This document shows, in pieces, positions 44,930 to 53,669 of a stretch of 64,000 bases of DNA. Origin of the DNA: Halieaceae bacterium UBA4452 (GTDB taxonomy: Bacteria; Pseudomonadota; Gammaproteobacteria; Pseudomonadales; Halieaceae); NCBI GenBank assembly GCA_002389505.1, contig DGPA01000044.1, positions 233,540-297,539 on the forward strand, given 5' to 3'. The notes under the pieces are model-generated. The model saw nothing but the letters and a program-made list of their open reading frames with translations. It ran no database searches and was not told where the DNA came from. The position numbers and the translations under genes were made by a program. The number at the start of each line of letters is the position of its first letter. Positions within the stretch are counted from its first letter, which is position 1.

Positions 44930-45727
44930 ATGAAACCAACGACTGAGCAACAGCTTCCACACCATCTCCGGCAACGGATTAGACAAGGTGACATTAGCAG
45001 CAATACCAGTGGCATGGCTCCGGGCTATGTCCAGTGTAATCTCGTGGTAGTCCCCGCCCAATTCGCCGCCGACTTCCAATCTTTTTGTGAGCAAAATCCG
45101 AAACCCTGTCCGCTGTTAGCCCACAGTCTAGCACCGGGAGATCCAAGCTTGCCAAGTCTAGGCGCGGATATTGATGTGCGTAGGGACTTACCGCGCTACC
45201 GGCGCTGGGAACTGGGCCACGCTGTCAATGAGCCGGATAATCTCATGGATGCCTGGCAAGATGACCATGTGGCCTTCGCGTTGGGCTGCTCTTTCTCCTT
45301 TGAAGAAGCGTTATTGAACGCTGGGCTGGAGATACGACACCTCTCTGAGGATGTTAATGTGCCCATGTATCGGACGTCACTGCGCTGTCATAGCGCAGGA
45401 CCGTTCGCTGCTACGATGGTCGTCAGTATGCGGCCAATGTCGCCCGCGGATGCCATTGAAGCTATTCAAATCAGTTCGCACTTTCCCTCGGTGCACGGCG
45501 CACCTATACACTTTGGTGATCCTCAAGCGATAGGGATTGCTAATGTGGACACCCCCGACTTTGGCGATCGTGTTACCGTCAACAAGGGAGAAGTTCCTGT
45601 ATTCTGGGCTTGCGGGGTCACCCCTCAAGTAGCCCTGGAGCAGGCAAAATTACCCCTCGCTTTCACGCACAGTCCCGGCTGTATGTTGATTACGGATAAA
45701 ACCAATAAGGAGCTTTCGCTGGATTAG
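44930..45727 (+). CDS. DUF1445 protein, D-glutamate cyclase N-terminal-type domain
   Basis: A 265-residue member of the DUF1445 (YcsI) family, also called the D-glutamate cyclase domain. Landmarks are GYVQCNLVVVP near residues 32-42, RYRRWELGHAV near 92-102, FALGCSFSFEEALL near 122-135 and PVFWACGVTPQ near 227-237. In vertebrate DGLUCY this module is the N-terminal half and the enzyme turns D-glutamate into 5-oxo-D-proline; here it is a free protein. First gene of a seven-gene run, two bases before pxpA. B. subtilis ycsI also lies with the 5-oxoprolinase genes. Confidence 0.85.
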   Translation: MKPTTEQQLPHHLRQRIRQGDISSNTSGMAPGYVQCNLVVVPAQFAADFQSFCEQNPKPCPLLAHSLAPGDPSLPSLGADIDVRRDLPRYRRWELGHAVNEPDNLMDAWQDDHVAFALGCSFSFEEALLNAGLEIRHLSEDVNVPMYRTSLRCHSAGPFAATMVVSMRPMSPADAIEAIQISSHFPSVHGAPIHFGDPQAIGIANVDTPDFGDRVTVNKGEVPVFWACGVTPQVALEQAKLPLAFTHSPGCMLITDKTNKELSLD

Positions 45728-45729
45728 TT

Positions 45730-46503
45730 ATGGCAAAACACACACAGATTTCAAGATCATTAACTATCAACTGCGATCTCGGTGAAAGCTACGGGGCCTG
45801 GCAGTTGGGGTGCGACGCCGATGTCATGCCTTTGATTGACTCGGCGAACATTGCCTGTGGCTATCATGCAGGAGATCCTTCGGTAATTCGGCGCACTGTA
45901 TCGTTGGCAAAGAAACACAAGGTTGAGATCGGTGCGCACGTCGCGTATCCGGATTTATCAGGTTTTGGCCGACGCTCAATGGCGATTCGTGGTGATGCAC
46001 TGGTCGATTTACTGCATTACCAAATGGCAGCCCTCGACGGCATGGCGCAAACTGAAGGCGCTCGCGTACGCTATGTAAAGCCCCACGGCGCCCTCTATAA
46101 CGACATGATGAACGACCGTGAATTGCTGGCAGATGTCATGCGCGCTGTCGCTACTTGGCACCGCGCTGTCGATTTAGTCGTGCTGGCAACGCCCAAGGAC
46201 AAGAAGGTGGTGGAATTAGGGATTTTTTATGGTCTGAGTTTGAGATTTGAGGCCTTTGCTGACCGCGCTTACACCAGTGCAGGTCATTTGGTATCCCGAG
46301 GTAATACCGGCGCGGTACTTGACGGCGAGCGAGCGATAAAGCAAGCGCTGTCTATCGCTAACGGCCAGCTACAAAGTATCCGGGGCAAAAAACTATCTCT
46401 GCAACCCGATACGTTGTGCGTCCATGGTGACACGCCTGGCGCGGTGGCCCTTTTGCGCGGTATTCGCCGCGCGCTATCAAGCCAAACCACAGCCCAATCA
46501 TGA
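45730..46503 (+). CDS. pxpA: PxpA, 5-oxoprolinase subunit A (LamB/YcsF family)
   Basis: A 257-residue YcsF-type protein. The start TINCDLGESYGAWQLG, then IACGYHAGDP and VKPHGALYND motifs are family signatures. Together with PxpB and PxpC it opens the lactam ring of 5-oxoproline to glutamate with ATP. It overlaps pxpB by ATGA and follows the DUF1445 gene by two bases. Confidence 0.94.
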   Translation: MAKHTQISRSLTINCDLGESYGAWQLGCDADVMPLIDSANIACGYHAGDPSVIRRTVSLAKKHKVEIGAHVAYPDLSGFGRRSMAIRGDALVDLLHYQMAALDGMAQTEGARVRYVKPHGALYNDMMNDRELLADVMRAVATWHRAVDLVVLATPKDKKVVELGIFYGLSLRFEAFADRAYTSAGHLVSRGNTGAVLDGERAIKQALSIANGQLQSIRGKKLSLQPDTLCVHGDTPGAVALLRGIRRALSSQTTAQS

Positions 46504-47198
46504 CCTGGGGCATTGCCGGTGAGTGCGGCTTACGGTGGGTGCTCGATGAGCAGCCCTCCCCTGCAGGGACTCAACGATTGATTTCCATAAAGCAGCTATG
46601 CCGAGATCTTCTAGCAGACGCATGGATAGACGCTGTCGTTGGCTACACGACGCTCACTGTGTTCATCGATTTCAGCGTCATGCCTCGCAGTGAGGCCTTA
46701 GGGTTGCTCTCGCCGCTTGTTGGTCAATTGAAGAGCGAAGCCGGTCAGGAGTCCGTTATTGCCACTACTAAGCTACCCGTTGTTACGCTCCCCACCTTAT
46801 ACCATCCCGCGGTGGCAGCAGACCTCGCCGAGCTTGCTGATCGAAAGCAACTCACCGTTGAGGAGGTCGTAGACCTTCATAGTCAGCGTACCTACTTTGC
46901 CTATGCCAATGGTTTTGCTCCGGGATTCAGCTACCTGGGTGACGTTGACCCTCGCATAGCCATTGAGCGCTTGTCGACCCCAAGACGCCAAGTGCCTGCC
47001 GGCAGCGTAGGCATTGCCGATCGGCAGACTGCTGTGTATCCGCAAGCTTCGCCGGGTGGGTGGCATATTATCGGCCGCTGCCTGACTCCGCTATTTGATC
47101 CACAGCACACCCCGCCGACACTTATCTCAGTGGGCCAGTGGGTCAAATTTGAAGCCATTGATATTGACGAATTTCAGCGCCAGGGGGGCGACCTCTAA
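46500..47198 (+). CDS. pxpB: PxpB, 5-oxoprolinase subunit B (KipI family)
   Basis: A 232-residue KipI-like (carboxyltransferase domain) subunit. The segments VVDLHSQRTYFAYANGFAPGFSYLGDVDP and TPRRQVPAGSVGIADRQTAVYPQASPGGWHIIGR are diagnostic. It should form the catalytic core with PxpC; in B. subtilis the pair KipI/KipA was first noted for effects on sporulation kinase. Overlaps pxpA (ATGA); 76 bases separate it from pxpC. Confidence 0.94.
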   Translation: MTWGIAGECGLRWVLDEQPSPAGTQRLISIKQLCRDLLADAWIDAVVGYTTLTVFIDFSVMPRSEALGLLSPLVGQLKSEAGQESVIATTKLPVVTLPTLYHPAVAADLAELADRKQLTVEEVVDLHSQRTYFAYANGFAPGFSYLGDVDPRIAIERLSTPRRQVPAGSVGIADRQTAVYPQASPGGWHIIGRCLTPLFDPQHTPPTLISVGQWVKFEAIDIDEFQRQGGDL

Positions 47199-47274
47199 TG
47201 GCGGTAAATAGACCATCAGATCTAGCCAAGCACTGCGTTGGCGACTACTCAACCCCCGGCAAGCAAGGCTCACT

Positions 47275-48216
47275 TTGACCAACAGTTCATACAATCGTCT
47301 CGAGATTCTTGGCGTGGGATTACTCGCCAGCATTCAAGATGGGGGGCGCTTCGGTCAACTCCAGTATGGCGTGACCCAAGGCGGCGCTATGGATGGCTTT
47401 GCCTACCGTCTGGGGCAACGACTGGTGAGTAATCCTGCAAATGCAGCCGCAATCGAAATTGCTATGTCGGGCTTGCACTGTCGCTTGATTTACGATGCAA
47501 CTATAGCGGTCACTGGAGCGCCCGTGAGTATTGAATTTGACGGTCATCCACAGCCCATGAATAGCACGTTGACGGCTCCTAGAGGTGCAAATATTTCGAT
47601 CAGTAGCGCCCAGAAGGGTCTCTACAGTTATCTGTCAGTAGCCGGTGGCATTGCGAATCCCAGTGTTCTTGGCAGTCGCAGCACCGTCCTTCGCGATGGT
47701 ATTGGCAGCGCCCTGAGCGTGGGTGACAGCATCCCATGCGGGAGGCCCATGGCTAACCCTAAGCACTACCGCTACTCGCCGAATCAGCGAGGTAGTAAGA
47801 CAATCTGCTTGCGTTATTTGCCCGGCTTTCAAGCCCCTGAAATGACCCCTGAATTCTCTGCGCAATTTCAGAATAACCATTATTTGATAACTGCTAAGCG
47901 CGATCGCATGGGCATACGGCTGTCGGGCAACGCTCATAGTACCGGGATAAGCCAGCTCTGGTCAGAAGCCACCTGTTTTGGCGCTATCCAGATACCGCCT
48001 GATGGACAGCCCATTGTGCTGTTAGCGGATCGTCAAACCATGGGGGGCTATCCTAAAATTGGTGCGGTCCTGTCGGTAGACTGCGACCGGCTGTGTCGCG
48101 CCGCCGTCGGAACTACAGTCCAATTCAAAGCGGTAGACCCGACTGAGGGAGACCGTATACTGTGGCTTGCGAGTAATTACGAGCAGGAATTACGACTGGC
48201 TGAACGAGGTAGTTGA
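47275..48216 (+). CDS. pxpC: PxpC, 5-oxoprolinase subunit C (KipA family)
   Basis: A 313-residue KipA-type subunit. The N-terminus GLLASIQDGGRFGQLQYGVTQGGAMD and the motifs VTGAPVSIEF, YSYLSVAGGI and the C-terminal PIVLLADRQTMGGYPKIG are typical. It starts with TTG, with AAGG upstream; no ATG is placed where the family begins. The stop overlaps the ATG of the DUF4392 gene (TGATG). Confidence 0.92.
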   Translation: MTNSSYNRLEILGVGLLASIQDGGRFGQLQYGVTQGGAMDGFAYRLGQRLVSNPANAAAIEIAMSGLHCRLIYDATIAVTGAPVSIEFDGHPQPMNSTLTAPRGANISISSAQKGLYSYLSVAGGIANPSVLGSRSTVLRDGIGSALSVGDSIPCGRPMANPKHYRYSPNQRGSKTICLRYLPGFQAPEMTPEFSAQFQNNHYLITAKRDRMGIRLSGNAHSTGISQLWSEATCFGAIQIPPDGQPIVLLADRQTMGGYPKIGAVLSVDCDRLCRAAVGTTVQFKAVDPTEGDRILWLASNYEQELRLAERGS

Positions 48217-49094
48217 TGCTGAGCCAACAAACCGACATGCAAAGGGCGCTGAGCGTAAAGCTAGAAGCCTGTTTGGTCGCAAGAAACCCCCGAGGTATGG
48301 CGCGTGTCAGGGAAGCCCTTGAGCCCGGTTATCTCTACAGGGCGGCAAAACTCCTAGCGCATCCGTCAGGTGACGTATTGATTTGCACCGGCTTTCCTGT
48401 CGCGGATACCTTTGAGACCGATGGCCCCGCTGGCGCTTTAGCACTCTACGAACACTGTGAGCGTCTGGGGTTGCGACCCTGGCTACTGGCGGGTGAGCCG
48501 CTCATTGCTGCATTGGGCGGTATGGCTCGGGGGCTAACGCTCAATACCTTCGATGTCCGAGAGGCCCGGGAGGCAGCTGAGCGCTTGCTGGAGGGAATTG
48601 CCCCGGTGTTGATCATTGTTATCGAAAGACCGGGCGCCGCCGCGGATGGACGCTATTACAACATTCGGGGTGTCGATATTACCGAGTTGTGCCGCCCCGC
48701 CGAGCCCTACATACAATTGGCTAGCTGCCCGGTGGTCGCCATTGGTGACGGGGGTAATGAAATAGGGATGGCAAAAGCAGGCGATATCTTAACGACGCTG
48801 AATATTAAACCGGCCACATCGAGCTGCGACGAGCTCATCGTTGCGGATGTGTCGAATTGGGGGGCTTACGGACTCATCGCTATGTCTGAGTACATAAATG
48901 ATATGACTGTTTTGAGCCAGTTCGATCCAACACCACTGCTCGAACGACTGATTGAAGTGGGCGCTGTCGATGGTGTTACCCACCAGACCACGCCAACGGA
49001 GGATGGCCTAGACGCAACGGCCGGCCCCCTCATTGTTGAAACAATACAAGAACTTTGCGCACAAACATCGACCCAACGAGTATCTATGCAATGA
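48216..49094 (+). CDS. DUF4392 protein, D-glutamate cyclase C-terminal-type domain
   Basis: A 292-residue DUF4392 protein. Recognisable segments are CTGFPVADTFETDGPAGA near residues 48-65, VLIIVIERPGAAADGRYYNIRGVDI near 130-155 and VVAIGDGGNEIGMAKAG near 172-190. In vertebrate DGLUCY this is the C-terminal half of the enzyme that lactamises D-glutamate. As a separate gene in the same operon as a DUF1445 gene it should supply the second half. It may also act on its own; which half catalyses is not known to me. ATG with GAGG seven bases upstream; the end overlaps the transaminase gene (ATGA). Confidence 0.85.
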   Translation: MLSQQTDMQRALSVKLEACLVARNPRGMARVREALEPGYLYRAAKLLAHPSGDVLICTGFPVADTFETDGPAGALALYEHCERLGLRPWLLAGEPLIAALGGMARGLTLNTFDVREAREAAERLLEGIAPVLIIVIERPGAAADGRYYNIRGVDITELCRPAEPYIQLASCPVVAIGDGGNEIGMAKAGDILTTLNIKPATSSCDELIVADVSNWGAYGLIAMSEYINDMTVLSQFDPTPLLERLIEVGAVDGVTHQTTPTEDGLDATAGPLIVETIQELCAQTSTQRVSMQ

Positions 49095-49960
49095 CAAACG
49101 GACAAACAATCGCCTTCCTTAACGGCGACCTTATGCCCCTTGATGCGGCACGGATATCCCCAATGGATCGGGGTTTTCTATTCGGCGACGGTATTTATGA
49201 AGTGATACCGAGCTATAACGGTCGATTCGTCGGCTTTAGTCGACACATGGATCGACTCAGGGAGGGTTTAACGGCCATCGGCATCGCTAACCCTCATTGT
49301 GATACCGATTGGCAGCACATACTGAAAGATCTGATTCAACAAAATGGCGCTGGTGATCTAGCGATTTATTTACAGGTAACTCGGGGCGTTGTTGAAAAAC
49401 GCGCACACCGTTTTCCTGACGACGTGACGCCCACCGTGTTTGCCTACACCTTTGCTATCGAAGCTCCACTAGCAGGCGATCCCAATGCAAGCCCCTGTTT
49501 CCATGTGACAACAGGAAAAGATCAACGTTGGAAACGCTGCCATATTAAATCGATTGCTTTGCTCGGTAACGTACTGCACATGATGGAGGGCGTAGATAAT
49601 GGAGCCGATGAAATTTTGCTGTTTAATGATGACGATGAATTAACTGAAGCCGCCGCGTGCAATGTCTTTACGGTCAACAACGGGGTCATTGCCACCCCCA
49701 TTCTCGATCAGCAAAAGTTGGCCGGCATTACGCGCAATATGTTAGTCGATATGATTCGGGGTGAGACAAATTGGCCGCTCTCTGAGGCTCGCCTTTCCCG
49801 CGAACACTTATTGGCCGCAGACGAAGTGTGGCTAACCAGTTCCACAAAGGAAATAGCCCCCGTTATCACAGTGGACGGGCACGTAGTCGGTGATGGTCGC
49901 CCTGGGCCTGTTTGGAGCAAGGCACAAGCATTGTTTGATCAACATCGTTTTCACTACTAG
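49091..49960 (+). CDS. dat: D-amino-acid (D-alanine) transaminase
   Basis: A 289-residue fold-type IV PLP aminotransferase. The start ATG overlaps the previous stop (ATGA); the TTG at 49055 is not used. DRGFLFGDGIYEV, the PLP Lys in CHIKSIALLGN (about K153) and, above all, QVTRGVVEKRAHRFP, whose Arg/His match the D-alanine transaminase carboxylate site, point to D-specific rather than branched-chain use. It would move the amino group of D-alanine to 2-oxoglutarate, giving pyruvate and D-glutamate. In this operon the D-glutamate would feed the cyclase. Confidence 0.88.
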   Translation: MTNGQTIAFLNGDLMPLDAARISPMDRGFLFGDGIYEVIPSYNGRFVGFSRHMDRLREGLTAIGIANPHCDTDWQHILKDLIQQNGAGDLAIYLQVTRGVVEKRAHRFPDDVTPTVFAYTFAIEAPLAGDPNASPCFHVTTGKDQRWKRCHIKSIALLGNVLHMMEGVDNGADEILLFNDDDELTEAAACNVFTVNNGVIATPILDQQKLAGITRNMLVDMIRGETNWPLSEARLSREHLLAADEVWLTSSTKEIAPVITVDGHVVGDGRPGPVWSKAQALFDQHRFHY

Positions 49961-49969
49961 GTCCTGAAC

Positions 49970-51058
49970 ATGCCACGCCCGACACAAATAACGATTGATC
50001 TTCAGGCACTGAGAAACAATGCGCGTCTCGCGCGACAGCGCGCGGAGGGTAAAAAAATCATGGCGGCAGTCAAAGCTGATGCCTATGGTCACGGTCTAGC
50101 CGTCTGTGCAACGACTCTCGCACCATTTGTAGATGCTTTCGCCACCGCTTTTTGCGAGGAGGCCAAGGCATTACATGCCCTAGCCCTAGACCGCCCCGTT
50201 CTGGTTCTAGAAGGGCCTTTCGATCTTGAAGATTGGGAGACCATCATAGCGACTGACAGTTGGGCCGTTTTACACAGTGAAGAGCAGCTGACATCACTCG
50301 AGTCCTTAGATCGACCACGGCAAGAAAAGTTACGTAACAATATTTGGCTCAAAGTGGATACCGGCATGCACCGCTTGGGGGTTGCTCCCAACGCTGTGGC
50401 GTCGTTACTGACACGCTTGGCTCGTATCGGTATCGTTGCGCCGACGATTATTTCTCATCTCGGCAATGGGGAGGATGCAGCAGATCCGTTAACTCAGGGG
50501 CAAGTTAAAACCTGGCAGGCACTCGTAGACGCACTAGAATTACCAAAGAGCCTGTTAAATTCTGCGGGTTTCAGCCAACGACTGTCTACTGACTGCGACT
50601 GGCATCGCTTGGGTTACATGCTCTACGGCGGAAGCTCCGTCCCCAAGGCTACACCGGCAAGGCTTCATCCGGTGATGACTCTCACCTCGCAGGTTATGGC
50701 TCTGCGCCACATACCGACAGGTGATGTGGTTGGCTATGGTGGTCGCTGGAAGGCGCAGCGAGACAGTGTTATTGCTACTGTAGCCGTAGGCTATGGCGAT
50801 GGCTATCCACGCACAGCAAATGATGGCACCCCTGTCCTCATCAACGGCGTAATCTGTCCTCTGGTGGGACGGGTATCAATGGATATGATTACAGTCGATG
50901 TCACCGACCATGACTCGGTGACTGTTGGTTCGCCTGTCCAACTGTGGGGAGATCAGCTCAGTGTTGACCGTGTTGCCAGCCATGCCCAAACGATTGGCTA
51001 TGAACTTCTAACTCGCCTTCCCAACCGACTTCCGAGGCTCCTCAGCGGTGACCCTTAA
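49970..51058 (+). CDS. alr: Alanine racemase
   Basis: A 362-residue fold-type III PLP racemase. The PLP Lys is in AAVKADAYGHG (about K35), with the catalytic Tyr in VGYGDGYPR, and MDMITVD near residue 303. Nine bases after the transaminase. It interconverts L- and D-alanine. A gene of its kind is required for peptidoglycan; whether this is the sole alr of the genome cannot be seen from here. In this operon it probably links L-alanine and D-alanine pools for D-amino-acid turnover. Confidence 0.93.
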   Translation: MPRPTQITIDLQALRNNARLARQRAEGKKIMAAVKADAYGHGLAVCATTLAPFVDAFATAFCEEAKALHALALDRPVLVLEGPFDLEDWETIIATDSWAVLHSEEQLTSLESLDRPRQEKLRNNIWLKVDTGMHRLGVAPNAVASLLTRLARIGIVAPTIISHLGNGEDAADPLTQGQVKTWQALVDALELPKSLLNSAGFSQRLSTDCDWHRLGYMLYGGSSVPKATPARLHPVMTLTSQVMALRHIPTGDVVGYGGRWKAQRDSVIATVAVGYGDGYPRTANDGTPVLINGVICPLVGRVSMDMITVDVTDHDSVTVGSPVQLWGDQLSVDRVASHAQTIGYELLTRLPNRLPRLLSGDP

Positions 51059-51165
51059 ACTCCATAGCATGCTGCCTGTCGATGCAACATCGATTATTTC
51101 TACGAATAAATGCAGCGAACACGGGTATGCCTTAAGCTGTTGCTACCGGCAGTAAGGATCTCACT

Positions 51166-52713
51166 GTGCCCCAGCCATCAGCGCCGCCAGCATCTACTCG
51201 ACCCATTGAAGATCCTACGCCTGAGGGATCATTGCTGGCCGCCATCGACCTTGGCAGTCATTCGTTTCACTTAATCATCGCTCGTCTTGTGCACGGCGAA
51301 TTAACACCGATTGAAACAATCGGCGAAAAAGTTAGTCTGGGAGCCGGGCTCAATCAGGGTAAACTGAGTGAGGACGCGATTGAGCGGGGTCTTGCATGCC
51401 TTTCACGGTTTGCCAACCTGCTGAGTGATATGGAACCTAGACGCCTGCGTGTAGTCGGTACTAACGCTTTACGACAGGCGAAAAATCGTCGAGTGTTTAC
51501 TGACGCCGCCGAGCGCATTCTCAACGCGCCTATTGATGTTGTTTACGGCCGAGAAGAGGCGCGCCTGGTATACCTAGGTGTTGCCCATACACTGGCTGAT
51601 GATAAGAATAATCGCCTCGTCATCGATATTGGTGGTGGCAGCACGGAAATCATCCTCGGTCAACGATTAGAACCCCTACGGCTTGAAAGCGTGCAGATTG
51701 GCTGTGTGAGTTATGCCACTGATCATTTCTCAACCGGTGTACTCAGTAAAAAAAGCTATCAAGGCGCGTATGACCGAGCGCTGCTAGAGATTTCCCACAT
51801 CAAACAACAGTTTTGTGCGCACCATTGGGCGGAAGCCGTGGGTTCATCGGGTACCTTACAAGCCATTGAAAAACTGATCGTGGCCGCGGGCTGGGCGAGT
51901 CAGGGAATAGATAGGCGGTCCCTTGAAAAATTACGCCAGGCACTCCTTCGGTTTGACACCATGGATGACATAGCCTTGCCCGGCCTCAATGACTCTCGTC
52001 GGCAGGTTATTGTTTCTGGCCTAGCAATCACTCAGGCTGTTTTTGATGGGCTAGCTATTGATCATATGCGCATAGCAAACGGGGCTCTTCGAGAAGGCGT
52101 ACTCTATGATCTGGTTGGCCGCCTATGCCATGAGGATGTACGTGAGCGTACCGTTGGTGCTCTGCTTGCTCGCTATTGCGCGGACCAAACTAACGCCATC
52201 ATCGTGGGTAATAGGGTCCGCTGGCTGGCCGAGCAAGTTGCGCAGGTGTGGGACCTTACCGACGACGCAATAGCGCTGTTACAGTGGGCCGGCCAGTGCC
52301 ATGAGATCGGCCTCACTATTTCAAAAAAACACTACAACCGCCACTCCGCTTACCTATTGGAAAACTCAGATTTGCCGGGATTTTCGCAGCGAGAACAAGT
52401 GATCATGGCAACCCTGGTTCGCGCACAACGGGGGAAAATGACCGCCGGTTTATTCAGCGACTTGCCGAAAGCGAGCCATCCTAAGTTGAAGCGTATGATC
52501 GCGCTGCTACGCATCGCGATCATCTTTAAATACGTCGAGATTCTCGACGAGCTACCCGACTTCATTATCAAGGCCGACTCGCATAGTCTGCAGTTATCCC
52601 TAACACAAGCGTGGCAAGACTCACACCCACTGACAGTGTGGGAACTTCAACAGGCTATTCCCGCGCTCGCCGAACTCAACGTTGATCTAGATCTCAGCAC
52701 AACAGTTGGGTAG
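51166..52713 (+). CDS. Ppx/GppA-family exopolyphosphatase
   Basis: A 515-residue Ppx/GppA phosphatase. The N-terminal AIDLGSHSFHLIIA and DIGGGSTEIILG phosphate loops are those of the ASKHA fold, and GTNALRQAKN is typical. The C-terminal ~200 residues form an HD-like region. It breaks down polyphosphate or pppGpp in the cytosol; Ppx and GppA cannot be separated by sequence. GTG start with AAGGA upstream. Separated from alr by 107 bases with a weak hairpin, so probably its own unit. Confidence 0.9.
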   Translation: MPQPSAPPASTRPIEDPTPEGSLLAAIDLGSHSFHLIIARLVHGELTPIETIGEKVSLGAGLNQGKLSEDAIERGLACLSRFANLLSDMEPRRLRVVGTNALRQAKNRRVFTDAAERILNAPIDVVYGREEARLVYLGVAHTLADDKNNRLVIDIGGGSTEIILGQRLEPLRLESVQIGCVSYATDHFSTGVLSKKSYQGAYDRALLEISHIKQQFCAHHWAEAVGSSGTLQAIEKLIVAAGWASQGIDRRSLEKLRQALLRFDTMDDIALPGLNDSRRQVIVSGLAITQAVFDGLAIDHMRIANGALREGVLYDLVGRLCHEDVRERTVGALLARYCADQTNAIIVGNRVRWLAEQVAQVWDLTDDAIALLQWAGQCHEIGLTISKKHYNRHSAYLLENSDLPGFSQREQVIMATLVRAQRGKMTAGLFSDLPKASHPKLKRMIALLRIAIIFKYVEILDELPDFIIKADSHSLQLSLTQAWQDSHPLTVWELQQAIPALAELNVDLDLSTTVG

Positions 52714-52739
52714 CCCCGCACGGGAGTCAGTTGCTGCGC

Positions 52740-53669
52740 CTAGAGAGCCGCCTCAAACTCTGGCAAGGCCACAAATAAATCAGCGACGAGGCCGTAGTCA
52801 GCCACTTGGAAGATTGGGGCATCTTCGTCCTTATTAATGGCGACAATCACCTTTGAGTCTTTCATGCCTGCAAGGTGCTGAATCGCACCTGAAATACCCA
52901 CAGCAATGTAGAGATCGGGGGCAACAATCTTGCCCGTCTGACCGACTTGGTAGTCATTGGGCACGAATCCCGCGTCGACCGCCGCTCGTGAGGCGCCGAT
53001 AGCCGCCCCCAGTTTATCTGCGATGCCTTCGAGCAGCTTAAAATTATCGCCATTTTGCATACCTCGGCCGCCAGAGATAACCACGGATGCCGCGGTCAAC
53101 TCAGGGCGATCCGACACGGCCACTTCCTCGCCAATAAAAGTAGACACGCCCGCATCATGAACCGCATCAACGTGTTCAATAGCGGCACTTCCGCCCTCCT
53201 CTGCTACGCCGTCAAAGGCGGTGGTACGGACCGTAATCACCTTCTTTGCATCAGAGGATTGAATGGTGGCAATAACGTTGCCCGCGTAAATAGGCCGGGT
53301 AAAGGTATCAGCACTTTCAACGCTGATGATATCGGAGATTTGAGCGACGTCTAACAGCGCCGCAACACGGGGCATGGTGTTCTTACCCACCGTAGTCGCC
53401 GGTGCAAGTATATTGTCGTAATTACTCGCTATATCAGCGATGAGAAGGGCCACGTTTTCTGCTAGCTGATGGCTGTAGGCTGCGTTGTCAGCACACAGGA
53501 CCTTAGTGATGCCAGGAATCGCCGCTGCGGCCGCGGCCACGCCAGTACAGCCCCCACCTACCACTAAAATATCAATGTCGCCGCCCAGCACTTGCGCCGC
53601 AGCAACGGCATTGAGTGTCGCAGGTTTCAAGCTGATGTTGTCGTGTTCTGCTACTACGAGTGTTTTCAT
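52740..53669 (-). CDS. etfA: Electron-transfer flavoprotein alpha subunit
   Basis: A 309-residue EtfA. The C-terminal FAD-binding part GQTGKIVAPDLYIAVGISGAIQHLAGM is diagnostic, with KVIVAINKDEDAPIFQVADYGLVAD after it. With EtfB it takes electrons from acyl-CoA dehydrogenases. The start overlaps the stop of etfB by ATGA. Confidence 0.96.
   Translation of the reverse strand: MKTLVVAEHDNISLKPATLNAVAAAQVLGGDIDILVVGGGCTGVAAAAAAIPGITKVLCADNAAYSHQLAENVALLIADIASNYDNILAPATTVGKNTMPRVAALLDVAQISDIISVESADTFTRPIYAGNVIATIQSSDAKKVITVRTTAFDGVAEEGGSAAIEHVDAVHDAGVSTFIGEEVAVSDRPELTAASVVISGGRGMQNGDNFKLLEGIADKLGAAIGASRAAVDAGFVPNDYQVGQTGKIVAPDLYIAVGISGAIQHLAGMKDSKVIVAINKDEDAPIFQVADYGLVADLFVALPEFEAAL

Noticed and set aside
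51079..51093. Hairpin TCGATG-CAA-CATCGA after alr.
   Set aside because: Stem of six pairs with little GC, followed by ATTATTTC. Too weak to call a terminator, though it may reduce read-through into ppx.
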